64,000 bases of DNA from Lucifuga dentata (lineage: Eukaryota; Chordata; Actinopteri; Ophidiiformes; Bythitidae): positions 25,629 to 89,628 of the forward strand of contig VXCM01000202.1 in the NCBI GenBank assembly GCA_014773175.1, written 5' to 3'. Shown piece after piece: positions 31,126 to 43,721 of the stretch. Position 1 is the first letter of the stretch. Every line of letters begins with the position of its first letter. Made by a program: the position numbers and the translations under genes. The notes under the pieces were generated by a model. That model saw nothing but the letters and a program-made list of their open reading frames with translations. It did no database searches and was not told the origin of the DNA.

Positions 31126-32352
31126 ATTGCATCCTCTTTGAAATGCAAAGCTGTTTTTTTTGTTTGTTTGTTTTTTTTTTTTGTTTTGTTTTTTTTTAAT
31201 CTATCCTCTTTCTTATTAAGGCTGGACACAGAGAAAGCCACCATAACACCGTTGCACGCTTAACTTCCAAAATCAGAATTGCAGCACTGGCTGCTGCTTT
31301 GCTTAGGTAACGGCTTTGCCATGGCCGCCTTCCATGGTGTCATAACTTGCACCTAATCTCGACAATGAGTTAAAACTATGCACTGAAACTTAAATCATAG
31401 TGTACATGATCATCTCTTATAAGCTCAGAAGCACTACACCTCTTCAGCCCCCCACCCCCTACCCCCCAATTCCCTTGTATAGCCAAAGGTGTTCATACCC
31501 TGACCATGGAATAAATAAGTGCTCTCATGCTCCTTAAAGTATTGGGAGACGGGTGTTTGCGAATATATTCAGTGTGCAGTTAAGAATGCACAGCAAAAAA
31601 AAAAAAAAAAAAAANAAAAAAAAAAAAAAAAAAAAAGCTGCAGGATGTGGAAGTACGTGCTGTATTTAAAGGTTTTGCTGTACATACATGTGCATCCTCA
31701 GAAAGTAGTCTGTACAGTATCTGTGCTCTGTACTGTATGTATATATGCATTTCTGTCTTCTCTGATGTCAGACGATGGTACATTTCCTCTTGATTGTTTT
31801 GAATCTTGACAGTGTGATTGGTAAGAAACGGTGCTTCCACGAAACAAGGTCAACTAACAGGCCAAATATTTGATGGGAATTATAATAAGATCTGTAATGT
31901 CTGACTTAGAGAACAATATATTACATTTGGAAATGTGACATTTCCAAACCTTAAAATCGTAAAGGATATTGTTCATTTAGATGAGTGGCAAGAATCTAAA
32001 TGAATGTAATGAATGCAAGAATGAATGTTTCATATCATGAATTATATTAAAAGATGGTGTTTTGGCTTTTAATTGATGTAGTTTTGTGGGACAGCTGCTG
32101 ATAAGTTTGTTTTACGGTCCTCCAATGTTCTGTACATAATGGTATGATTGCTGGAGAAAAATAAGTTCAATCTATTTATGACAAAAGGTAACTACTGAAA
32201 AAATGTTAAGATGGCATATTTTCTGTACTGCCTCTATTTTTAAGAGTTAATAACGATGCTGTTGGCCTTTGATGTCATTAGGCTTAACTTTGTGCAATAC
32301 TGTGTTACGGTGAACTTTTTGACGTCACCCTTTGCCATCTTGAGAGAAATTT

Positions 32353-32358
32353 AATAAA
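32353..32358 (+). terminator. AATAAA poly(A) signal, probable golgb1 3' end
   Basis: AATAAA is followed within 30 bases by a T-rich stretch (gaatttttcttcattttg), as expected for a cleavage/polyadenylation site. It lies about 1.96 kb after the stop codon. Confidence 0.55.
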
Positions 32359-32389
32359 GCTTGTTGAATTTTTCTTCATTTTGCCCATG

Positions 32390-35300
32390 TCGTATATTTC
32401 ATATTTTTGAAGTTTGTTTCAAAAGTTTGAGGTTTATTACCGAGAATCTACAGTATCAGCAGTTATCAACATCTCGGTTATCATAATGTTGCAATGTTGC
32501 TAGAACGATGACATTTTGCGATCAAGTGTAAAGCTATTTGATTTTCATCTGCATGTTTGAAAAGTTAAAATTGTTGAGCTACTGATAATTAGAATGCGCT
32601 ATTTTCAAAATAATACTTTCTCATCTGTCTCAGGAAGGTAAAACATGCCCCATCTACATTACATTTTTAGGGCTACTTTTCTATTTGCTTCCTAATAGTA
32701 TTACAAATGTATACCTACAAATATGTGATTGGTAAAATTGGCTCATTTTCTTGTCTACCATATAAAAACATGACAGCTAATACAAGATCAAAACTAACAT
32801 TTCACAATTCCGAATAAGTAGTTCATGCTCAATTTTAAAGAAATCGTATGATTTTGTAAGCTTTCAACATTTGCTATTAAAGTTTACACTCTGTAATGCA
32901 GACCCGGCGTTACGGGCGGGCATCCGTGGGCAATGCCCGCCCAGTTAAAAAAAAAAAAAAAAAAAANAAAAAAAAAAAAAAAAAAAAGAATCTATCCACT
33001 GTCCTATTATAATAATTTAAGACAACTTCTCTGCTATCAAATAACACAACAGAGAACATAGCAGAACAACTCAAATGCGTCCTCACTGCAAAACTGTAAT
33101 AAATACATGACGACTGTCAGTCACTGTCCAGGTGCTGCTGTCAGCGCTCAGCAGGCATGACCGGGACTTCATTAGATATTATCTGACTCACCTGTTTAAG
33201 GTATTTATGTTCTGTGTTGGAGTATCTGGTTGATGTCCTATAGTTTAAGACAAACTCTCTACTACCAAATGAGACAGTAATGGTTATTATCATAGCAGCA
33301 CAACACAGATGCGTCCTCACTACAAAACAAGTACAGTATCGTTATTTGATGACAACAATGAAATGGAGGGATCGCATTGGCAGGTGGCTGACCACTGACA
33401 ATAAGATCAGCTATCAGGATGGACGGACAGATGAATGTAAATTTAAGTCATGGCAATATAAGGTGATAAGCCCAGAGGACCAACGCACTATCCATACTTT
33501 TGGCATAACCGTTTTGTATATATATGCAATTTGATCTTGCAACAGACAGATAATATAGTGCGTAAGTGAGTGTGTGACCATCACCGGCCCTACGGTGGTG
33601 TTTTTTGTTGATTTTGTTTTACATGTAATCTCAGTTTGGGCTTTAATATGCTTTAATTGTTGTGCTTTATATTAAGTGTACGTTTGTATAATTTATACAC
33701 GAGTTTGTAGCCTATAATGTTGTAAATTGTCTTGGGTGCGGGTAATACACTGTGCGTGTCATAGCCTATTTGGGGAATTACGAGTAATTAAAATGAATTT
33801 AATCTAAGCAAACAAACAGGCTGCAAAACGTGTCAAATTTACACCTGTCGCGACGTGACTTTATGACTGCTCCTCAGTAAAGTTTGGCAACGCGAGAAAT
33901 TAAGATGGATTCACATCATCCAGTGATGATGATTTGGTGCTGATGCTTTTGACAGGAAAAAAAAGAGAAAACGCTTGTGAACAGCGTGTGGAGGTGTGTC
34001 TCAGGTCACATTAATATCTGAGCCATTTGACTGTAGGTACACAGGCTGTGCGTAAAGGCGCACACGCCGGGCGGGCGCACGGACTGTGAGTAGATGTAGA
34101 TGAAGATTTCTCTCCTTCCAAGATGAAGGAAAGAAATCGCTTTAACAGCTCACATTTGGGGCTGTTTGGATGTGACAGGGAGAGTTTGGTGCCTTCAACC
34201 TCCTCATGACCGAGAAAGGACGGGATGTATTTTTCGGCACAAATAACGACAAAATCAGAGTGGACTATAATCGATGCTGCCCATATACCTATTATATTGC
34301 CCCTAAGAAGTGCCATAATCACTGTTTGATAAAAGTTTTTCAAAGTAATAAATATTGTCTTAGATTACATGATTCGTTGTCCAGGAGTGGGGATGCAATT
34401 CTGGGTAAGGATTCAGTTTGAGGCACAACAAAGATGCGCGCTGAGTTAAACATAAAACGTTATGTTGGGTACGCGAAATCGACCGTGGAGTGAATAAAAT
34501 AAATGCCGAGTTTTCGCGATTTCCCCCCCCCGGTCAACAATCCAATCTGATCGTGATGCCCGCCCATCATCATCAAATGCACTGCCAATTAATTTGCTCT
34601 GCCGCCAGGACTTCTGTAATGACCCAGAGACCACAGTACAGCATGTACAGTAACATCAGGATATACATATATAGAAATAAATATTTAATGTAGCTCAACT
34701 CTAAGTTTGTAATGTGGCTATCATTTAGAGGTGAGATTTTGACAGAGGTCGTGAAGTTTTTCAACCTTAAATTTACATAAATTGTATTGGTGTTCGTTTA
34801 TGTGACATGTAATGCCTACATATTGCCACTAGATGGCAAAGTCTACAAACATTAGTATTGCAGGCCTCTAGCATGAAGAATCTTTATGAAATAAGTTGGA
34901 ATGGGATTCAGGGAAGTGAGTTAGAGAGAGAGAGAGAGAGAGATTCATAACATTCTTTTTATTTTTTCAGATATAATGGTTGTTTTCCTTCCTCTTAGGC
35001 CCGTGTTCAACCTCATAAATATTAATGAAGAGGTTCCCCTTTTCTCTTTTCCAACAGGATGTGTCTCTTACAACATTATGTCCTGTAAAAGGTTTGGGGG
35101 GGGNGCATATAGATGGGTAGACCTTCTGATGGAAGCCAGATTTTCTTAATATGTCTGGAATCTGGATATTCTGTTCCATTTGCTATAAAAGCCTCCTGGC
35201 CCTTGATCAAAGGGCAATTACATCTCTGCGTCTTCACGTGTCATTATTAAACAATCACATTTTCCCATTTTCCTATTGCAGAGGGGGAAATTATCCTCCA

Positions 35301-35540
35301 GCTTTATCTTTTCTTTATGATAATATAGCATTAAGTCATTCAGCTGTCAATTTACTGGTGGTTTTCTTCATGTCTCAATCACAGACAGGGAAAAATAGAA
35401 CAATTTTATACCTTACATTGGCATGAACTTGATCCAGAGCTTTTGTCTTCTGGAGGAATCCGCTCAGATTCGGTTCTAATAAAAGAATTGCTTTTTTTTT
35501 TTTTTTTTTTNTTTTTTTTTTTTTTGGAAACAGTGTGATT
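32390..35540. other. Intergenic: duplicated block and possible transposon-derived segment
   Basis: No exon was recognised. It includes a 10-bp GC hairpin (32,914-32,942), a poly-A/N joint (32,967), an internal duplication about 226 bp apart at 33.02 and 33.24 kb, a second tgcccgccca string at about 34,556, and a G-run N joint at 35,104. Open frames here lack support. Confidence 0.5.
33015..33350. repeat. Diverged tandem duplication (offset about 226 bp)
   Basis: taatttaagacaacttctctgctatcaaat and tagtttaagacaaactctctactaccaaat each lead, after a variable stretch, to atgcgtcctcact-caaaac. Confidence 0.65.
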
Positions 35541-35559
35541 TGGTCACACACCTGCTTTC

Positions 35560-35726
35560 AGCTCTCTCTGCCTGAGAGAACGTGGTCCTCCAGTTTTCCG
35601 GTGACCCAGTTGCCTCCAGCACCGGAGGAAGAGCTGGAGGAGTACGAGAGAGAGAAAGATGGGGAGGAGACAGAGGTGAAAACATGGGAGACTGCTATGA
35701 TTAATGTGCTTTCAGAGATGGACTGA
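35560..35726 (+). CDS. Weak candidate 3'-terminal exon of an unknown gene
   Basis: After an acceptor-like cctgctttcag (ends 35,559) the phase-0 frame reads LSLPERTWSSSFPVTQLPPA, then PEEELEEYEREKDGEETEVK, ending LSEMD-stop (TGA 35,724-35,726). An AATAAA lies about 130 bp downstream (about 35,852). Composition is protein-like, but no upstream exon and no family were recognised, and the GA-rich tail could be a microsatellite effect. Confidence 0.25.
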
Positions 35727-35748
35727 GTGAGGGAGAAAGAGAGATAGA

Positions 35749-35754
<6 letters not shown>

Positions 35755-35792
<38 letters not shown>
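35755..35792. repeat. (GA)n microsatellite
   Basis: About 19 uninterrupted ga units. Confidence 0.95.
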
Positions 35793-35799
<7 letters not shown>

Positions 35800-36095
35800 G
35801 CGAGCAAGGGCACCGGGGATGTGTGGTTGCAGAAAGAGTGCAAGCGACCATAATAAAGGTTTGCACAACAATAAATGGCATGTCTCCATCTTCACATGTC
35901 AACATGAAACATTCAAGAATGTGAGCATCAATAAGAAACACCTCAGCAATCATTCTGTAACATCTGCAGGCAGACAGATACTTTGTCTCAGAGATGAACT
36001 TTTTTTTTTTCAGTAATGCAGAGGTTGATTTATAAGTTCTGAGCCCAGCACATATAGATGTCATAGATGTCAAGGTGGGATAGGCTTCAAAAGAC

Positions 36096-36978
36096 TTAAA
36101 GGACAATACCGGTTATTTTTCAGATTTGAGCTCAAAAAAATATAGCCTGCATACAATAGGTTACTGACAGTCATTTCTCAAAATATAAGACTGCAGTAGT
36201 AAATTTCAGATTTATTTATTTTTCTACTTTCCAGACTGCCATTGGCGTCAGTTCACTCTATGCACTATATATATATATATATAAAGTCAAGTTGTAGAGA
36301 CTTGAAATGCATTTGAGGTAGGTGATTCGTCACAGCAAACATGACGTCTATTAAGTTTTTTTTCTTGTTGAAGTAACTTTATTTAACCAATCCAACAAGG
36401 AGCTGCACAAAAAACAATGCCAGGGAATATAGTCCCACAAGAAGATGGCTTTTAAATTCAATTAAAAACAACCATCCCCTTATACATTCAGACGTTCGTG
36501 TTAACAGACAAAACATTGAAATTTAATGTTCAATGTTTTGAACAAGAAATTTTAATTTTACATTTAAATTTCTTGATAAAAGCCATTTTCTCCTGGCAGA
36601 GAAATACACCATCTTCTGTGTAGCTCCGTGTAGCAGTTGAATAAAGTTACTTTGACAAAAAAACAAAACAAAAAAAAAACAAACTAAAAAACATTTTGTT
36701 CACTGTGATNAAGTTACTTTGACAAAAAAACAAAACAAAAAAAAAACAAACTAAAAAACATTTTGTTCACTGTGATGGATAATGTATCTCAAGTGTGTTT
36801 CAAGTCCCTACAAGTTAATTTTAATAGCGTATTGGAATGAACTGAAACCAATGGCAGTGTGAAAGGCAGGGGACAAAACAAAAATTTACCGCTAACGTAG
36901 TATATTTTGAGAAATGGTTGTCAGTAACAACGTGGATTGTATTGGGCTCAAGCATGAGCACTGGTATGATCCTTTAAA
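36096..36978. repeat. Family A fold-back (palindromic) element
   Basis: Left half 36,096 to about 36,530 reads like the left half of the family in + orientation (ttaaaggacaataccgg ... aactttatttaaccaatccaa). The right half to 36,978 is the reverse complement of the same half (ttgaataaagttactttgac ... ggtatgatcctttaaag). The result is a large imperfect palindrome centred near 36.53 kb. A 66-bp assembly duplication lies at N 36,710. Confidence 0.7.
36263..36282. repeat. (AT)n inside the fold-back element
   Basis: A short run of about nine at units inside the left arm of the 36-kb palindrome. Confidence 0.85.
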
Positions 36979-37776
36979 GCCCTGATCATAGTGAGCAGCC
37001 AGCATATAAATAATAACAACACATTGGATTAGATTGTCCACCTCTTACATCTCACGGATCCTTTGGTACCTCTGGAACTTGTAAAATGGAATCATAGAGC
37101 TCACATGAATGTAGCTGACCTAAGGCTCAGAACTTATCAATCAACCCTCGTAAAAACTGGTAAAGTGACTGAAAAACCACAATACAATCCTGTTGACATT
37201 GCTGGAAAAGTGGATGATTTTTTAGCTGTCTGAGGAATGATACTCGGCCCTCATCCTCCTGATACGCAGGGGATTGATGGCATTATAGAGACTTTGTCTT
37301 TGCTGCAAATGAGGAGGAGGTTACATCTTGATTCTCCGAAATCTCGGCACAGCATGACACAAATAACTATGATGTAAACCCACACACATTGATTGGTTTA
37401 AGTTGTTCTTCTGTGTTCTTCTATGCAGTTTCTTTGCAATATATTATGGTGTTCCACAAGGGTCAAACTTAAGCTCTCTAACATTTTCATTTTATCTCCT
37501 TCTTTGAAAACATATTCCTTTACTCTATTATTATTTTTTTTTAAAGTGGGAATGATAAAGTTATACAAAAAGGTGATAAAGCAATAAAGTAAATAATGTC
37601 CAATATGAATTTTTAAAAAAGTCTATTATTTATTATTAAACACCAACACAAACATCTAAAGTTACAGTAGAAATCACAGAAAAAACCTCATGTGTCTGGA
37701 ATTGAGAACAGAAGTACATATGTGTTGGTACTTTAACAAAACAATGTAATTCTTAATTAAAAATGAATTTAAATTT
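36979..37776. other. Intergenic, nothing recognised
   Basis: AT-rich sequence without exon or repeat signatures that I recognise. Confidence 0.5.
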
Positions 37777-37804
37777 ACACACACACACACACACACACAC
37801 AGAG

Positions 37805-37865
<61 letters not shown>
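37777..37865. repeat. (AC)12-(GATA)n compound microsatellite
   Basis: ac repeats to 37,800, agagag, then about 14 gata/agat units. Confidence 0.95.
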
Positions 37866-37866
<1 letters not shown>

Positions 37867-40292
37867 GAAACATTTCTTAGTTAATTTAATTTGTGAATAA
37901 TTTTCCACAATCACAGATTTCCAAACAATTAACTTTTTTTTTTTTCTTTTTAATTCTCTGCTGAAATTTGCAGAATCATATGGTGCACAGGGGTGCTTCA
38001 GGTACCACCAGTGGCACCATATTTTGAGAACCACTGCTCTAGTCTAATGAAGAAGTGGTACCTGCATAATTAATACCAATAAAATATTTCTGTGCCACCT
38101 CCACTGCTATTATTAACAAATTAATAACAATTGAAAAAAGTGAAAAATCAATATTTTACTGGTAAGTAAAAATGCTGACAACGATGATGATCTTTTCCTT
38201 TTTATTTATTCTTTATTGTGGACTCATGGTCCGTATAAAATATTATATACAATATGTTCATATAGGACTATAAAGCCTGTGCCTGGTAGAAGATGTATAT
38301 ACTATCAACAACAAAACGTGCAAAATGTGTGTGTGTGTGTGTGGGGGGGGGGTNGGGGGGGGGGTTGCTGCTCTCACTCTCCTCTGTTTCTCATTTGAGA
38401 CCTACATTTTTTGCAGTGTGCCCTACATAATGTCCCACTTTGGAATTAGGTCTGCTGCTGTGTATGGCGAGGGACAGCAAGATGGAGATCCTCCTCTACC
38501 TCACACACCCCGCTGTACATGGGTGTGTAAATATTTGCATGTCTGTGATCCAGTTTTAGTCGTCTCCCCCAGAACTGAGATTTCTAGCAAACATGTCCTG
38601 ACAGAGGCCTCGCCCCTTTTGTCTTTCAGCAGCTGGTCAGCTGTCTCTTCTGCCTCTTCTTCCTCCTGCCTCTCTTCATCATTTTCTCCTGCTTTCTTCT
38701 TTGTCTTCTGTTTTTTCTCCCATTTGACAAATCAGCAGTGGAGGAATTAATGAAGTATACTGAATTCCAAGTAAAAGTCCTGTGCAACATTTTACTGAAG
38801 TAAAATTCTGCTGTCAAAGGTAAAAGTATAAATTGTTAAGAATTGTTTCTGTTATTTTCTCAATTTCTTATTCATTTGGTTTCCACTCTTCAGTTTATCA
38901 ATGATGCTGTTTTCTTCCATTTGGCCACTTTACACTCTTTATCGCTTTTTCCCACTTTCATTTATGTGTTTGAGTCATCATGTATAAAACATTATACTTA
39001 ATCAAAGAATGGCCCTTATTTCCACTCTTACATTATACAAACAACAAAATGGGCCAGTTCAGCATCCTTGCCAGAGATCCAGCAGTACATAGATGCCCCC
39101 TCTCTCCCCCCAAATGGTTCATTAGTTACCATGGCAACAAGGCATTCCCTAGCTACCAGCTCAAGGCCCCAGTCATGAAAGCTAACATGTCCAGGTGACT
39201 TCTTCCTGTGTCCTGTTGGTGCAGGAGGGCTCAGTATATTTAGACTCTGAGGAATACTGAGCTGAAAATGTGCTGACAGCAGTGACAATTGATTTTTTTT
39301 TATTTATTTATTTATTTTTTTAAATTTTTTATAGAAAAGGAATTTGTGAAACACACTGTAAAGTGTTCTGCTGAAATCTGTGCATGACTCTATAACTCTG
39401 GATGGATGTTAATGGCTCCATAAATTTCATTTTTATGACTTTTCTGTCAGTGCGGAATGAGCTTGTTTTTTGAAATAATATTACTCTTTGGTGATATTTT
39501 GCAAATAAATGGATATTATGTTTATTCAGGTTCCATTTTTAGCTCTACTAACTTTATTGGCAGTGCATGTACACTCTAATGCTATAACACAACAGCATTA
39601 CAATAAATCCTATTTTTGTGAAGATTATATTGCTTTTTTTCACTCTCTCAGAGGTGAGATTATATTTTTCTATATTTATGAATAACTTCAGCACCTCTGA
39701 GTTTGAGCTCTATGATAGCAGGCTCAGAACTTATCAGTCACTGCATAGACTGATACTAGCTGGAAAAAGGGGCAAGCATTTGAATCGCAATAATTATAAA
39801 TTCAATAGCAAAAATTAAACCCTACCAATGCTTTATGTTTAATAGAGGCGTGTAAATGTAAGTGGAAGGAAAGCTGAATTTTCATTGTTTTAGTGGCTTG
39901 CCTGGTTTGTCATTTCTACAGACAGATCCGAGTAGATTTATTACCTTCTGCCCTCCCTGCATTTTACAGAATATTAAGACTGGAGATGATCTATGAGGGG
40001 AATTTATTCTCACACTATCTCATGACATTTTCATCCTCATTTAAATCTACACTCAACGGACCGATACCTCCACGCTTAATGTTATCTGGCGTTCTCTCAT
40101 GGGAACAAAAGCAGAGCTGGATTATATTCCATGTTGGTCGTTTTTACCAAGCCTCTATTTCACTGTGAATTCCATGTTAAATGTTATTTCATGGCTCCAA
40201 AGTCATTATCTGACTTTGTCTCTTCCCTAATTTTCCATTACTGCATTTCTGCTTCTGTTTCAATAAGAATAAAGGCCTGACCACCTCCAAAC
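37866..40292. other. Intergenic, no gene recognised
   Basis: Contains a (GT)n/poly-G N joint at 38,329-38,364, a pyrimidine-rich tract at 38,630-38,720 whose translation is hydrophobic only because of CT composition, and T-rich tracts at 39,292-39,330. No supported exon. Confidence 0.5.
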
Positions 40293-40878
40293 TTAAAGGA
40301 CCGTACTGGTAATTTTGCATGTTTCAGTCTAATAGATACTGCCTGCATACATACACAGACATTTTCCAAAACATAAAACCGTATTTTAGTTTACCTGTTA
40401 TTTTGCCAAATACCCTAATCTTTCAAAATCAAATGTTGAGATGATACACCTTAAGATTCAGTGTTTCACTTGCTAACACATACGACCAAATGTAGGAAGT
40501 ACAGTCATTTCTATTTTCTCTCTTAAAGCCGTCATTTCCTGGAACAACAGTACATTCCCTGGTGAAAATATACATTTTCTCCTGTGCAGCTCCACGTTGG
40601 ACCGGAAATAAAGTTACTTCGACAAAAATTTTTCAGACATCATGTTCTCTGTGATGGATTACTTATCTCAAGCACATTTCAAGTCTCTACAAGTTGACTT
40701 TACTAGCATACTGGAATGACCTGAAACCAATGGTAGTCTGAAAGTCAAGAAAAACAATTGTAATATTTACCTCTCCTGTAATATTTAATTCAGGAAATGG
40801 TTGTCAGTAAAGTAATGTGTTTGCAAGTCGTATATACTGGGCTCAAACATGCAAAACCATTGGTATCTTTAATTTAAA
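40293..40878 (-). repeat. Family A TIR element, inverted orientation
   Basis: Begins ttaaaggaccgtactggtaattttgcatgttt and ends cgtatatactgggctcaaacatgcaaaaccattggtat. Internal order is as in the 2,858 copy. About 585 bp, non-coding. Confidence 0.78.
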
Positions 40879-41322
40879 TTTTGTCTCAAAATCTTTTAAT
40901 CCAGGTCCTAAAATGCTTATGTGTTTTGGCTAGTATTTGTCTAGAAATTACCTACATTCTAGATTTTCTGGGTTTGCTACCCAACATATTCTACAATACC
41001 ATTATTTGCTCTTTCCTGGTGTTTTAGGACATTACGGGTTTCTAACATGTCACCAATGGCATGTTAGAAACCATTTCACAAAGTGAAATGCAGGCAGAAA
41101 GACTCCTCTACTCTTGAAGTTTTCATGAGGAGAAAAAAATTTGCAGTACACGCAACTCACAGGCTTGGGGCGGAACAAAAATGTCATTGTGTACTGCAGA
41201 TGTGAACTCAGCTCAATTCAACATCAAGTTTTCTGCCTCCTCGACATTTTCAACACGTTATCATTTCCTAAGTTGCTGTGATCCAACTTTTCTAATGCTG
41301 CAAGGATGTAAGGATGTGTATA

Positions 41323-41355
<33 letters not shown>

Positions 41356-41410
41356 AACGGAACTTTTTCTACTGCCAAGAAGGATGATGCAGACAGAAGT
41401 AGAAGACGAT
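40879..41410. other. Intergenic with 13-bp-stem hairpin and (GT)n
   Basis: GGTTTCTAACATG ... CATGTTAGAAACC form a perfect stem at about 41,037-41,072. (TG)n(AG)n lies at about 41,320-41,355. Confidence 0.6.
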
Positions 41411-41510
41411 TAAGTCAAGTCAAGTTTATTTGTAGAGCCCAATATCATGGATTCAGTGGTTCAAAGGGCTTTGCAGACCCACATATTAACAGCATAAAAT
41501 GCATGTTGAT
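41411..41510 (+). repeat. Common teleost dispersed repeat fragment
   Basis: caagtttatttgtagagcccaatatcatggattc ... caaagggctttgcagaccca follows the consensus of a very common fish repeat (tttatttatagagcccaatatcac ... aaggggctttacaatctg), recalled rather than searched. Confidence 0.55.
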
Positions 41511-43269
41511 CCAAAAATGCATCCAGATACCATATGATTTTAATCGCTATTTCTCTCCATACTGTGTCCGTCTTCGAGCAGATATGGTAACAGCTGGAGG
41601 AGACATCATATAAACACACTTTTGCTGCCACACCTCAACAAGACTTTCTTCTTTGTTACTATACCACAAATTCCGTTTCACACGTTTTACCTCCATCTCT
41701 TCAGTTTGGTTGCTTGTTGTTGTTCCCCTAAACTTTATTCATAGTGGCACTAACAGTGTCGCTTTGACCAGCATGTCATTTCACACTGCATTCCTATTGG
41801 TTGGTTATTAGATGTAGCAGCAGATCATAAGATGGTCATCGGAAATTTCTGACACTGTCAGAATTTTGTCGCAGGCTATCTTTGGTCACAAGACTGTTAA
41901 ATCGGCCGTCTCTGAACCAGCCTCACAGTGCGACCTAGGACCACCGTTTTGAAGTCACGATCAAAGATATCGCCATATTGCCATATTTCTTTCACGCTAT
42001 CATATTTCGTCTGGGACAGCCCAAAATTGCGCAGTCTGCAGGGAGCTTTAGCTGAGGTCCCCAGGAAAATGCGGATCTTACTTTATAGTGAAGTCCGCCC
42101 CTGTCCATATACTTTCACTAATCCCAATTTAGAATCCAGGACTTTTTCTTCATGGAGTAGTTTAACCCCTGTGGTGTACTACTTCTGCTTAAGTACTGAA
42201 TTTGCCTATTTCTTCCATGATTGCTGTAATCATGAACAGATGGACAAGCACACAAATAACCATAAACAGACATACACACATGCTGATAACTGTGTACTTT
42301 TATGTGTGGTAAGAAGAGCTAGAAAAGGCTGATAAAAGCAAAAATAAAGGGAGGAAGAGCGCAAGTTTGGGATAGCCTGAACAACACAAGTGCACAAGCC
42401 AGCTTCCCTCATCATGCATTCCTGATCTTAATTGTTTATTTATATGGTTATGAAGGCAGCCAGAAAGTCGGTTTATCGCTGGTTCAAAGAGAGAATGCGG
42501 GGCAGAGCCACACTGGGTGGAGATCCTACTACTAATTGCCATACTTCTCCCTCAGATAAAAATCAGCCCGCTTACTTGCTTTACTGCCCCAGAGGCCTTT
42601 CTCAATAATAAAAACATCATATAGAAAAAAAAAAATTTCAAATTTCTGCTGTAGCGTCTAAGAATAATGAGTTGCTGAATATATTTCAAAGCAAGATAAA
42701 AAAAAAAAAAAAAAANAAAAAAAAAAAAAAAAAGCATCTGCTGAAGGTTCGTTCATTCAGAAGTGATAATAAAAGGTTAGAACACTTACAAAGGGAGGTG
42801 TTGCCGTAGTGACTATTCTGATGCTTTTATTATTTTTGGTTCTGGTCCTTGTTTTGACATAATTGTGCCTGTATTTGTTGTATATTCACCTTTTTATATG
42901 TGAAGGGAGGAATGTTTTATTAGTCACTCAACTGACCATGTGCTTTATTTCTCCCAGTGCAAGTACGGATTCATTTTGTGTCTCCTCTTTTTCAACCCTT
43001 TATGTGGAGAAAACAGGACACTCTGCATTTTTACATCATACACTCATTATTTCTGCATCAACAGGGTATAATTTGAAGGCAACGTATGAAGCATTTAGTT
43101 ATTTTCCTTCATGTTTACAGTGTAATACAGGAGTTTGTGTTGAACATAAAGTTTCAGAACTTGAGTTTGACACCTATAGAAATGTAGCCAGTAAGACAAA
43201 TTCATACTTCCTGAAGTCCCCTGAAAAGCTTCATTTTTGATTGGTCCTTTTCTTAACATGTTTATATCA
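41511..43269. other. Intergenic, poly-A/N joint
   Basis: Contains poly-A with N at 42,716. The open frame at 41,928-42,332 has no splice context or recognisable product. No gene seen. Confidence 0.5.
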
Positions 43270-43566
43270 TGGTGTAACAGGTGCACTCACTCAGTACAAG
43301 GTGCCAGTGTCTGGCCAGCATCCATGTTTCAGTGTTGTCAGCTCAGGCCTGATGCAGCTGGCCAATGAGAACAGAGCTTTTTGGGAAGGGGGCCTTAAAG
43401 TGACAGTACCTAAAACAGCCTGTTTTCACTCTGTGTGCACAGTGGTTCTGCAGCAAACAGGAACAGAAGTGGATCAGTGTAGCTTTTGCGCATGAAAGCA
43501 CTGAAAAGGTTTCAAAACTGACCCTACATGAAAATGAGAACATGGGAATCTGTATATGTCCCCTTT
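43270..43566 (+). repeat. Family D dispersed element, copy 1
   Basis: Contains gccaatgagaacagagctttttgggaaggg and ccttaaagtgacagtacctaaaacagcctgtttt and ends in atatgtcccctttat, the hallmark of a widespread teleost repeat (recalled). An inverted relative lies at 59.2-59.4 kb. Confidence 0.65.
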
Positions 43567-43638
43567 ATTCATATTCAAACAAGATTGCTACATTTTTGAG
43601 AACTTATTTATTGCAGAAAGATATCCCCAAGACATGCA

Positions 43639-43653
43639 TTATCTATCTATCTG

Positions 43654-43704
<51 letters not shown>

Positions 43705-43721
43705 CTATATATATATATATA
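43639..43721. repeat. (ATCT)n-(AT)n microsatellite
   Basis: About 16 atct units with one ctgt variant, followed by (ta)n. Confidence 0.95.

Larger units (their letters stand above)
30390..32380 (+). other. golgb1: golgb1 3' UTR (predicted extent)
   Basis: No coding exon follows the stop. The stretch carries a full family-A transposon relic (30,544-31,125), a poly-A/N joint (31,615) and an AATAAA at 31,510-31,515 that could serve as a proximal poly(A) signal. A canonical AATAAA at 32,353-32,358, followed by a T-rich downstream element, is the most likely end. The extent is inferred. Confidence 0.55.

Noticed and set aside
38630..38720. Transmembrane-like frame after gtctttcag
   Set aside because: The hydrophobicity comes from a CT-rich tract. 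There is no continuing exon or polypeptide family.
41928..42332. 134-codon open frame
   Set aside because: No recognisable product, no splice context, and a mixed-repeat environment.
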